A DNA stretch of 64,000 nucleotides from assembly GCF_006151805.1 (NCBI RefSeq), contig NZ_VDDA01000012.1, forward strand, positions 62,001-126,000. Direction: 5' to 3'. The notes below the pieces were generated by a model. It was not told the origin of the DNA, did no database searches, and saw only the letters and a list, made by a program, of their open reading frames with translations. Shown one piece after another: positions 9,217 through 16,616 of the stretch. Each line of letters begins with the position of its first letter. Positions within the stretch are counted from its first letter, which is position 1. The stretch comes from Methylobacterium terricola. Lineage in GTDB: Bacteria; Pseudomonadota; Alphaproteobacteria; Rhizobiales; Beijerinckiaceae. The position numbers and the translations under genes are program-made.

Positions 9217-9624
9217 ATGCCCCTGGTGACCATCACCCTGAAGCGCGACCGTTCGCCCGGCGAGCGCCGCGCCATCGCCGACGCCGTCCACGACGCCCTG
9301 GTCGACAGCATCGGCATCCCGGCCGACGACCGGTTCCAGGTCGTGTCGAGCCAGTTCGACGACGTGATCTACGATCCCGCCTATCTCGGCATCGCCCGTA
9401 CCGACGCCCTGGTGATGATCCAGGTCCATCTCTCGACCGGGCGCAGCGTGGCGCAGAAGAAGGCTCTGTTCGCCGGCATCGCCGCCAATCTCGGTGCCCT
9501 CGGCATCCGGCCGGAGGACGTGCTGGTCACCCTGGTCGAGATCGCCCGCGAGAACTGGTCCTTCGGCCACGGCCTCGCGACCTACGCCGACGCTGCGCCG
9601 CCCCATCTGACCGGGACGGCCTGA
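9217..9624 (+). CDS. tautomerase family protein
   Basis: The 135-residue protein starts with MPLVTITL, giving the N-terminal proline that acts as general base in the 4-oxalocrotonate tautomerase superfamily. It matches the Tautomerase_2-like group of about 130 residues (PF14552), with FQVVSSQFDDVIYDPAYLG in the middle and LVTLVEIARENWSFGHGLA near the C-terminus, the latter typical of this group. Members isomerise or hydrate small keto/enol acids; the substrate is unknown. The ATG follows a GGGAG ribosome binding site. A probable TetR operator lies upstream and a TetR gene downstream, so induction by an electrophile or aromatic breakdown product is plausible. Confidence 0.85.
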   Translation: MPLVTITLKRDRSPGERRAIADAVHDALVDSIGIPADDRFQVVSSQFDDVIYDPAYLGIARTDALVMIQVHLSTGRSVAQKKALFAGIAANLGALGIRPEDVLVTLVEIARENWSFGHGLATYADAAPPHLTGTA

Positions 9625-9958
9625 GGCCCTGGCCCGCCGGGCCGCGGCGCGGCATACCCGCGTCGACGATGCGAAGCCGTCCGAGGACGAGGATGGCGCG
9701 GGAATCCTTTTCTCCCGGCGGGCGGGGAGCGGGCCGTGTCGCCGTTCGGGGGTGGCGGAGGCGGAAGCCGGGGCGGGGGTGAAGGGCTGCCTGTGGATTG
9801 AGGCTTCTCCGGCAGCCCCCCTCATCCTCAACCCTCGCCCTGCCGGCTTGCTGGGCTCCGCGAACGGGACCACAGCCCTCTCCCCGCCCCGCGGGGAGAA
9901 GAGATGTCTCGCGCCGTCCTGTCCCCGGACAGCTCTGCCGGGAGCAGGAGGGACGGCA
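9625..9958. other. intergenic region between tautomerase and tetR with palindromes
   Basis: No gene is supported here. The stretch contains runs typical of intergenic alphaproteobacterial repeats, including a perfect hairpin of TCTCCCCGC (879-887 of the 9-kb block, i.e. 9879-9887) with GCGGGGAGA (9891-9899), and a degenerate relative near 9707-9735. The AGGAGG ribosome binding site for tetR lies at its right end. Confidence 0.45.
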
Positions 9959-10543
9959 TTGGCACGGCCGGGATCATCGAAACGCGAGGCGATCGTCGCG
10001 GCGGCGAAGACGCTCTTGTGGGAGCGCGGCTACGAGGCGACGAGCCCGCGCGACGTGATGGCGCTGAGCGGGGCCGGCCAGGGCAGCCTCTACCACCACT
10101 TCCCCGGGAAAAGAGAGGTGGCGGCGACGGCGCTCGCCGAGATGGCCGCCGAGGAGATCGGGGTCATCGACGCGCTGTTCACGCCCGGCACCCCGCCCCT
10201 CGACCGCGTGAGGGCCTATCTCACCCGGGAGCGGCAAGCCCTGCGCGGCTGCCGCCTCGCCCGCCTCGCCAACGAGGCGGCGATGGAGGAGCCGGCCCTG
10301 CGGGAGCCGGTCGCGGCCTATCTCGGGCACATCGAGACCTCCTTGCGCGCGAGCCTGGCGGAGGCGAGGGAGGCGGGCCAGCTGGCGCCCGGCCTCGCGC
10401 CCGCCGCCCTGGCGGCCGCGCTGCTGGCGATCGTCGAGGGCGGCTACGTGCTCGCCCGGGTGCACTGGGACGAGGCGGCGATGCGGGCGGCGATCGACGG
10501 CGGCGTGCAGCTGCTCGCCGCAGCCATGCGTCCTCAGGCGTGA
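9959..10543 (+). CDS. TetR/AcrR family transcriptional regulator
   Basis: The 194-residue protein has an N-terminal TetR helix-turn-helix: KREAIVAAAKTLLWERGYEA, then DVMALSGAGQGSLYHHFPGK around residues 10-50, followed by an all-helical ligand-binding domain. The TTG at 9959 is chosen because AGGAGG precedes it by about 8 bases and translation then begins just before the first conserved helix; longer upstream frames have no conserved sequence. It most resembles regulators of small stress enzymes and efflux pumps. Candidate targets are the tautomerase (operator-like repeat at 9151-9177) and the convergent SMR pump, whose 3' end overlaps it by 10 bp. Confidence 0.85.
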   Translation: MARPGSSKREAIVAAAKTLLWERGYEATSPRDVMALSGAGQGSLYHHFPGKREVAATALAEMAAEEIGVIDALFTPGTPPLDRVRAYLTRERQALRGCRLARLANEAAMEEPALREPVAAYLGHIETSLRASLAEAREAGQLAPGLAPAALAAALLAIVEGGYVLARVHWDEAAMRAAIDGGVQLLAAAMRPQA

Positions 10544-10860
10544 GCCTGCGCCGCCGCCAGAATGCCAACGCCGAGCGCGATCACCCCGATGCCGAGGATC
10601 ATCAGCGGGCTCACCGGCTCGCCGAACAGAACCGCACCGCCGAGCGCCGCGCCGACCATGCCCACCCCGGCCCAGATCGCGTAGACGATTCCGATCGGCA
10701 GCATGTCCATGCTGGTCGACATCAGCCACAGGGCGGTGCCGTAGCCGAGGGCGACGAGGAGCGTCGGACCCGGGCGGGTGAAGCCGTCCGCGGCCTTGAG
10801 GGCGAGCGTCGCGGTGATCTCGGCGCCGATCGCCACCGCCAGGGTGAGGAACGGGTTCAT
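10534..10860 (-). CDS. small multidrug resistance (SMR) efflux protein
   Basis: The 108-residue protein has four transmembrane helices and the SMR signature. The membrane-embedded glutamate near residue 14 (AIGAEITATLALKAADGFTR) is the proton/substrate-binding residue; PIGIVYAIWAGVGMVGAA and ALGVGILAA follow as in EmrE/SugE-type proteins. SMR proteins act as dimers that exchange protons for cationic drugs or guanidinium. Its start codon overlaps the stop of the SDR gene upstream (ATGA-type junction at 10857-10860), so the two are likely co-transcribed. Its 3' end overlaps tetR on the opposite strand. Confidence 0.88.
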   Translation of the reverse strand: MNPFLTLAVAIGAEITATLALKAADGFTRPGPTLLVALGYGTALWLMSTSMDMLPIGIVYAIWAGVGMVGAALGGAVLFGEPVSPLMILGIGVIALGVGILAAAQAHA

Positions 10861-12029
10861 GCGCTCGCCGTCCGCGGGAGGGCCGGGCCCGGGGCGGAAC
10901 TCGGGGCCGGCGCCACGAACATGTCGAGGTCGTCGGCGAACTGCTCGGCGATGTCGGGGGCGTTGGCGAGGCAGACCTTGAGGTAATCGGTGAAAGGCGG
11001 CGGCGGCGCCAGCCCCTCGGCGAGGAGCCGGGCGTTCGAGAAGGTCAGGTCGAGGGAGCAGAAGGCGTAGTAGGCCCGCACCGCCCGCAGCATCGCCTGC
11101 TTCAGCGACCCGTCGAGGCCGAAGGTCTCGGCGAAACGCCGGCGCAGCAGCACCCGGTCGGCGGCGAGGTCGAAGCGGGCGAAGTCGTCGCGCGGGCCGC
11201 CGGCCGGATCGGCGGCCGCGAAGGCCCGCATCAGGTCGGCCCAGCGGGCGCGGGCGCCCTCGCCCGCCGAGAGGTGGTAGAGAGTGTGGGCGAGACTCGG
11301 CTTGCGCAGCAGGCCGAGCAGGCTGTCGGCGACCCAGTCGACCGGGACGATGTCGACCGCGCTCTCGGGCGCGCACGGGACCAGCCGCAGGCGGTCGGCG
11401 GCACGGATCACCCACAGGATGCTCGAACTCGGCGCCGCGCCGAGCATCGAGTGCCCGACCACGATCGACGGGCGGGCGACCACGATCGGCAGGTCGGCGA
11501 AGCTGCCGGCGAGCGAGGTCTCGGCCGCCGCCTTCGAGACCGTGTAGGCGACGAGGTGGCGGGCCTCCCGCGACGGATAGGCCGCCTCCTCGACGAGGGA
11601 CGGCGCCTCGGCGCCGCAGATCATCGCGGTGCTGACGTGCAGGAAGCGCACGAGGCCCGGCATGCCCCGCGCCCGGCGGGCGAGGGCCAGCGTGCCGTCG
11701 TGGTTGGTGCGGCTGACCCGCTCCTCGCCCCACCACGAGGTGTCGGCGGCGAGATGCAGCACGTGGGTGACCGAATCGAGCCGCGGGTCGGCGTCGAGAT
11801 CGGCGCGGGTGAAATCCCCCGGCACCACCTCGACCGTGCGGGCGAGGCGCTGGGCGGTGAAGGGATCGGTGAAGCGCGACAGCCGGGCGGCGATCCGCTG
11901 CCGGCCCTGCTCGGCGGTGGCGCAGCGCACGAGGCAGACCCATTCGGTGCCGTCGCGACGGCTCAGAGCCTGATGCAGGACGGCGCCGCCGAGGAACCCG
12001 GTCGCGCCGGTCAGAAGTACTCGTACCAC
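10857..12029 (-). CDS. SDR-family NAD(P)-binding protein, fatty acyl/thioester reductase-like
   Basis: The 390-residue protein starts with the nucleotide-binding motif VLLTGATGFLGGAVL and continues with VTHVLHLAADTSWW, LVRFLHVSTAMI, and the catalytic YxxxK as YTVSKAAAE. This layout fits the NAD_binding_4 (male sterility/thioester reductase) group of extended SDRs rather than sugar epimerases. Such proteins reduce acyl thioesters to aldehydes or alcohols; here it is freestanding without a carrier domain, so the substrate is open. GTG at 12029 is chosen because GGGGAGG stands five bases upstream; an ATG 66 bases further up lacks this. It is followed by the overlapping SMR gene. Confidence 0.78.
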   Translation of the reverse strand: MVRVLLTGATGFLGGAVLHQALSRRDGTEWVCLVRCATAEQGRQRIAARLSRFTDPFTAQRLARTVEVVPGDFTRADLDADPRLDSVTHVLHLAADTSWWGEERVSRTNHDGTLALARRARGMPGLVRFLHVSTAMICGAEAPSLVEEAAYPSREARHLVAYTVSKAAAETSLAGSFADLPIVVARPSIVVGHSMLGAAPSSSILWVIRAADRLRLVPCAPESAVDIVPVDWVADSLLGLLRKPSLAHTLYHLSAGEGARARWADLMRAFAAADPAGGPRDDFARFDLAADRVLLRRRFAETFGLDGSLKQAMLRAVRAYYAFCSLDLTFSNARLLAEGLAPPPPFTDYLKVCLANAPDIAEQFADDLDMFVAPAPSSAPGPALPRTASA

Positions 12030-12390
12030 TCGGACCTCCCCACACGCGGAGAGGTGCCATGACAATTCGGCATTTGGTCCGCGCCACTCACCCAACTTGT
12101 TGACGGCAAGTATTATGTTGCGCGTGAGTGACCGTCTATTTCCAAGAACGGTTAGGCCATTCTAACAAGATTACAATCAGAAACATTGTACATGCCGAGC
12201 GGTATAGGTCGGACGTAGTAAGACCTTGATCGCGCCGGGGTGTCGGGAGAGCCCGGATCGGAGGCGAGCGGTGGTCGGGGTTCCGAGGTCCCGGCGTGCC
12301 GTGCTCCAGGCTCACAGGGTCGGGCGCCGCCTCTCCGGCGGAGAAAGCGGCAGCGCTCGTCCGTGTCCCGGAACGCCGTCGCGGCGGGAA
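12030..12390. other. 361-bp intergenic region upstream of the SDR gene
   Basis: No gene is supported. The right part (about 12230-12390) follows the 3' end of the hybrid histidine kinase; the left part (12030-12230) is less GC-rich and must hold the promoter of the SDR-SMR unit. I see no clean sigma-70 box pair. Confidence 0.4.
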
Positions 12391-13761
12391 TCAGCCTCGG
12401 GTCAGCAGATGCGCGAGCAAAGCCCGCAGCTGCGCCGGCTTGAGCGGCTTGTGGACGAGCTCGCAGCGGGCCGCCCGCACCCGGGCCTCGACCTCGGAGG
12501 AGTGATCGGCGGTGGTGATCACCGCCGGGATGTCGTGGCCATGGACCGAGCGCAGCCAGGCCACGGTGTCGAGGCCGCAGGCGCCGCCGTCGAGGTGGAA
12601 ATCGGCCACGATCACGTCGGGGCTCCAGGTGGTGCCCAGCAGCCGCACCAGGCTGAGGTGGTCGCGGGCCGCGAAGGCATTGGCATCCCAGCCGTGGAAC
12701 AGCCGCGCCAGGGCTTCGAGCGCCGCCTTGTCGTTCTCGATCAAGGCGATGCGGGCGCCGGTGAGGCTCGTCGGCGGCACCAGCGAGGGGGCGGGCCGGG
12801 GTGCCTCGGGGGCGCAGGGCGGCAGGTGCAGGCTGAAGCGCGAGCCGTGGCCGACCCGGGATTCGAGGCTCAAGGGGTGGCCGAGCGCCTGGGCCGAGCG
12901 GCGCACGATCGACAGCCCGAGGCCGAGGGCGATCTCGCCGTCGACGCTCTCGCGCCCGCCGCGGTGGAACTCCTCGAAGATCAGCTCCCGTTCGTCCTCC
13001 GGGATGCCGGCGCCGGAATCGACCACGTCGATGCGGATCTCGGGCCCGCGCCGGCGCGCCGCCACCAGCACGCCGCCGGCAGCGGTGTAGCGGATCGCGT
13101 TCGAGACCAGGTTCTGCAGGATGCGCTGGAGCAGCACCAGATCGCTCGACACCCAAGAGCGGCCGCCGCGCACCGAGAGGCGCAGGCCCTTGCGGGCGGC
13201 GAGCGGCCCGAAGCTCGCCTCGACGCTCTCGAGCACGTCGGCGACGCGCACCGGCCGAACCACCGGCTGGATCAGCCCGGCATCGAGCTTCGAGATGTCG
13301 AGCAGCGTCTTGATCAGGTCCTCGATGGTCTGCAGGCCGCGCTCGACCTGGCCGACCACGACGCGGGGCTCCGGCCCCATCCGCATCTCGGCGAGCGCCG
13401 AGATCGACAGCCGGGCGGCGTTGAGGGGCTGGAGCAGGTCGTGGCTCGCCGCGGCGAGGAAGCGGGTCTTCGAGCGGTTGGCGCGCTCGGCCTCCTCCTT
13501 GGCGGCGGTGAGGGCCTGGTTCGAGCGCTCCAGGCTGCGCATCAGGGCCGTCAGCTCCTCGGTGCGGGCGCGGACCTGGCCTTCGAGGGTGATGGCGGTC
13601 TGGAACAGCGAGTAGGCGCTGCCGCGCTGGTCCATCGTGCGCTCGACCTGGGACATCAGGGCGGCGTTGATGCGCTCCAGCTTGGCGATGCGGCGATGCA
13701 GGGCGGCGACGTCGTTCTCGGCCGCGCCGCTCTGGCCGGCCGGCGGTTCCTGCGTGCTCAC
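12391..13761 (-). CDS. hybrid histidine kinase paired with a FIST sensor (NahK-like)
   Basis: The 456-residue soluble protein has a coiled-coil region (about 15-105), a HisKA domain with the H box SHDLLQPLNAARL (His near 107), a HATPase domain with NLVSNAIRYT, DSGAGIPEDE and LGLGLSIV, and a C-terminal receiver domain (about 335-456) with the acceptor aspartate in VIVADFHLDGG. It has no membrane segment and no PAS domain, so its input probably comes from a partner. That partner is likely the FIST protein encoded just upstream: the kinase GTG overlaps its TGA. The HDLLQPL form of the H box is characteristic of the kinases associated with NosP nitric oxide sensors. A direct NO role here is inferred from family and context. 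Confidence 0.85.
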   Translation of the reverse strand: MSTQEPPAGQSGAAENDVAALHRRIAKLERINAALMSQVERTMDQRGSAYSLFQTAITLEGQVRARTEELTALMRSLERSNQALTAAKEEAERANRSKTRFLAAASHDLLQPLNAARLSISALAEMRMGPEPRVVVGQVERGLQTIEDLIKTLLDISKLDAGLIQPVVRPVRVADVLESVEASFGPLAARKGLRLSVRGGRSWVSSDLVLLQRILQNLVSNAIRYTAAGGVLVAARRRGPEIRIDVVDSGAGIPEDERELIFEEFHRGGRESVDGEIALGLGLSIVRRSAQALGHPLSLESRVGHGSRFSLHLPPCAPEAPRPAPSLVPPTSLTGARIALIENDKAALEALARLFHGWDANAFAARDHLSLVRLLGTTWSPDVIVADFHLDGGACGLDTVAWLRSVHGHDIPAVITTADHSSEVEARVRAARCELVHKPLKPAQLRALLAHLLTRG

Positions 13762-14918
13762 GGGCCGGCGGGCCGGCCGATGGCGATGCCCGTGAAGGTC
13801 TGGTTCAGGTGCATCGAGCGGTACTGCTCGCCATAGGTCTCGAAGCCGACGACGTTGTAGTGCCGGTAGAGCTCGGCGATGCTGTGGCGGGCCTGGTGGA
13901 TCTCGGCATCGAGGCGGCGCAGCACGCATTCGAAGCCGATCACCAGGTCGACGCCGCCGAGCCGGGCGTCGAGCCGGGCCAGCTCCTCGCGGGTCGCCTC
14001 GACCAGGTCCTTCTGGCGCGCCAGCGTCAGCACGACGCCGCTCTCGATGGCGCAATGGAAGCTCAGCGACTGGTCCGGGTTGAGGTGGCGGATCGAGCGG
14101 CAGAAATAGTCGCCGCCGACCCGCACCACCAGCGGATGTGCCGCGAAGCTCGTCGGGGTGAGCGCGTCGGGCTCGATGCCGAGCGCATTGGCGTACTCGA
14201 CCGCCGCCGGCTCGGCGTTGAGCTCGCGCACCGTGCGCTGCTCGTCATCGGTGTCGGTGACGACGAACTTGACCCCGGTCGGCTCGAAATTGTCGTTCTT
14301 GAAGATCTCGACCGGGAAATCGGATTCGATCAGCAGCAGGATCGCCGCCCGGCGGTGGACCTGCCCGTCATGGATCAGGGCGGTCTCCGAGAAGGTCAGC
14401 TCGTCCCCGGCCGAGCCGCCGACGAGGGGCACCCCGTCGAGGCCGTAGCCGATCGCGGCGATCACCGTCTCCTCGGCATTGGCGAGCCCGTCGATGAGCG
14501 AGATCGCGAAACGCTGGCCGCCGCGGCCGATCTTCTCCATGGCGCAGCGCAGGGACCGGATCGAGGCCGAGGCGCGCTCGGCGTCGAGGTTGTCGACCGC
14601 CTCCAGCACCGTCGAGGCGATGCGGAAGCCGTCATGCGGGAAGGCGATCGCGACGAGGCCGCGGTCGAGCCCGGCCATCGGGCTGATCTCGCCGGAGGAG
14701 GTGCAGCCGGCGACCCGCACGCCCGGAAAGGCGCGGCCGAGGGCGGCGTTCAGCGCCTCGACGCCGTAGACCGGCGAGAAGAAGATGACGAGATGGGCGA
14801 TGCGGGCCACGTCGAGGGAGGCGGCGAGCGCCGCCACGGCGGCCTCCGCCCCGGCCGCCTCGGTCCAGGCCGTCTGTATTCCGCAGCGATGCGAACGCGT
14901 GCGCGTGCCCTGCGCCAC
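13758..14918 (-). CDS. FIST domain sensor protein (NosP-like)
   Basis: The 386-residue protein has an N-terminal FIST_N domain (about residues 30-230: LVIFFSPVYGVEALNAAL, VAGCTSSGEISP, GVPLVGGSAGDEL) and a C-terminal FIST_C domain (about 235-370, ending ETYGEQYRSMHLNQTFTGIA). FIST proteins are cytoplasmic sensors; those encoded with NahK-type kinases, named NosP, bind haem and nitric oxide and inhibit the kinase. The overlap with the kinase gene and the conserved domain pair support that function here. Haem binding cannot be seen from sequence. The ATG at 14918 is the first start after a long noncoding region and begins close to the domain. Confidence 0.85.
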   Translation of the reverse strand: MAQGTRTRSHRCGIQTAWTEAAGAEAAVAALAASLDVARIAHLVIFFSPVYGVEALNAALGRAFPGVRVAGCTSSGEISPMAGLDRGLVAIAFPHDGFRIASTVLEAVDNLDAERASASIRSLRCAMEKIGRGGQRFAISLIDGLANAEETVIAAIGYGLDGVPLVGGSAGDELTFSETALIHDGQVHRRAAILLLIESDFPVEIFKNDNFEPTGVKFVVTDTDDEQRTVRELNAEPAAVEYANALGIEPDALTPTSFAAHPLVVRVGGDYFCRSIRHLNPDQSLSFHCAIESGVVLTLARQKDLVEATREELARLDARLGGVDLVIGFECVLRRLDAEIHQARHSIAELYRHYNVVGFETYGEQYRSMHLNQTFTGIAIGRPAGP

Positions 14919-15569
14919 AGGTCGTCTCCCCCTCGTTGCCGTGTTTGGGCCGCCGTCTCGGTCGCGGCCTTCACCGCATTATGCGGTGGGCAGGAGGGAC
15001 TGGCAACGCGGCAATCATCCGTCAAGGGCGCGGGTGACCGGGCGCGGGTGACCGCAAGGCACGCAGGCGCGGCCGGTGCGGCGGCCGCGCCTGCGCTTGG
15101 AGGACCGGAGGGGCGATCGCCCCCGCGATCGGCCGCCGGCGACGCCCCACGCGCCGCTGACGTCCAGATGCCACGCTCCGCTCCCGCCCGCTCCGCGGCC
15201 GGAGGGTCCTTGGAGGAGATCCTTCGCCGCCGAGGTCGCACGACGATAGGACCGGCTCGTCGCCGCCCACCATTGGACCAAGGTGCAGAACGCGGACTCG
15301 TCGTCGGGGCTCCATACCAAAGCACTGTGGCTGCTGCCGGCCCCGCATGGTAACTCTTACCTCGACTTTAAGGGTACGGCGGCTCTGCTGCCCCCGATCT
15401 ACCCGTGCGCTTGCCGTCAGGCTGGCGCGTCTGCCCACTCGCGCGTCGCCCGGCGGCGCGCGGTTGATGAGGATGATCCGCTGCGATGGTGGGATTGACC
15501 AGCCCGGCCCCTGGAGTATCTCTTCCGCGGCCGGACGGGACGCCGACGCCCGTCGCGGAGGGGTCGGAC
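14919..15569. other. 651-bp divergent intergenic region of the FIST/kinase and response regulator genes
   Basis: No gene is supported in either strand. It separates two divergent transcription units and is longer than any other gene-free stretch between them. It contains the perfect palindrome at 14971-14987, a short direct repeat of GGGCGCGGGTGACC near 15028-15053, and a lower-GC patch near 15300-15370. The size would allow two promoters plus a small RNA, but I see no defined RNA structure. Confidence 0.45.
14971..14987. promoter_or_regulatory. perfect palindrome, possible operator
   Basis: CACCGCA and TGCGGTG form perfect 7-bp arms around TTA. It lies 53-69 bases upstream of the FIST gene start, where a repressor or activator could bind. 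The divergent LuxR-type response regulator is a candidate, but this is inferred from position only. Confidence 0.4.
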
Positions 15570-16235
15570 ATGCACCTGATCATCGTCGACGACCACCCGC
15601 TGTTCCGCGATGCCCTGAGCAGCGCGGTGCGCCTCGCCTTCCCGGCCGCCGAGATCGAGGAGGCGGACGGGATCGAGAGCGCCTGCGCGGCCCTGTCCCG
15701 CGGCCGCTCGATCGACCTGACCCTGCTCGACCTGACGATGCAGGGCGTCAACGGGTTCGACGGGCTGATCGCGATCCGCACCCGCTTCCCGCGCATCCCG
15801 GTGCTGGTCGTCTCGGGGCTCGACGATCCCCGCATCATGCGCGAGGCGCTGGCCCACGGCGCCGCCGGCTTCGTGCCCAAGGCCGCCGGCAAGCCGGTGC
15901 TGATCCGCGCCATCACCGACGTGCTCAACGGCGCCGTATTCGTGCCCGAGGGCGTGGCCGGTCCGGCCGAGGCCCCCGGCCGCAAGGCCGGCAAGGCCCC
16001 GATCGCCGAGCGCATCGCCGAGCTGACGCCGCAGCAGGTGCGGGTGCTGCTGATGATCCGCCAGGGCAAGCTCAACAAGCAGATCGCCCACGAGCTCGGC
16101 GTCGGCGACTCGACCGTCAAGGCCCACGTCTCGGAGATCCTGCGCAAGCTCGGGGTGATCAGCCGGACGCAGATCGTGATCGAGACCGCGAACCTGGACT
16201 ACGACCACATCCTGGCGGGCCTGCCGTCGAACTGA
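15570..16235 (+). CDS. LuxR-type (NarL/FixJ) response regulator
   Basis: The 221-residue protein has an N-terminal receiver domain (LIIVDDHPLFRDAL at the start; acceptor aspartate in LTLLDLTMQGVNG; lysine in GFVPKAAG near 110) and a C-terminal LuxR helix-turn-helix (LTPQQVRVLLMIRQGKLNKQ, STVKAHVSEILRKLGV). ATG at 15570 follows GGAGGGG by about seven bases; an upstream ATG at 15486 would add unrelated sequence. It faces away from the FIST-kinase pair and is the most likely final acceptor of a phosphorelay from that hybrid kinase. Similar LuxR-type regulators accompany such kinases in pseudomonad alcohol-oxidation regulons, but no target genes are visible here. Confidence 0.88.
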   Translation: MHLIIVDDHPLFRDALSSAVRLAFPAAEIEEADGIESACAALSRGRSIDLTLLDLTMQGVNGFDGLIAIRTRFPRIPVLVVSGLDDPRIMREALAHGAAGFVPKAAGKPVLIRAITDVLNGAVFVPEGVAGPAEAPGRKAGKAPIAERIAELTPQQVRVLLMIRQGKLNKQIAHELGVGDSTVKAHVSEILRKLGVISRTQIVIETANLDYDHILAGLPSN

Positions 16236-16384
16236 CCGGTCGTCCGCTCGGAGAGGCGCGCCGGCATCGACACCGCTCGACGTCGTCCTTAGGGTCCGGC
16301 ATGGCCGGGATCCCGGGATCGGTGACCGTCGGGCGTTCAGGAGGGGGCAGGACGCGGCCCGCACCGTAGTTCCGGGTCGGCGGC

Positions 16385-16421
16385 GATGGATCCCGGGTCG
16401 CGCTCGGCGGCCCCAGGATGA
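16385..16421 (-). repeat. REP-like palindromic unit, copy 1 (degenerate)
   Basis: Read on the minus strand it follows the pattern TCATCC-GGGGCCGC-(spacer)-ACCCGGGAT seen at 38382-38416, with several substitutions. It lies in the 381-bp gap (16236-16616) between the response regulator and cstA, which otherwise shows no gene. Confidence 0.45.
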
Positions 16422-16616
16422 CCCCGGACGGGGTCGGGTCCTGCCCGCACGATCCTGCGGCGCCGGTCATCCATCCGTACGACGAAAGTCTCATTCTGAG
16501 ACGATATTCCCGGCTCGCCGCTGCATTGGCAGGCCCCGGCATTTCCATTACCCGAAGGTCGAAGACGCCGCCGAAGCCTTGTCCCGCCCGGCGGCACAGC
16601 CGGGAGGAAATGCCCC

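Noticed and set aside
12102..12140. TTGACG near 12105 as a -35 promoter element for a rightward gene
   Set aside because: No gene starts to the right on that strand, and spacing to a -10 box is wrong.
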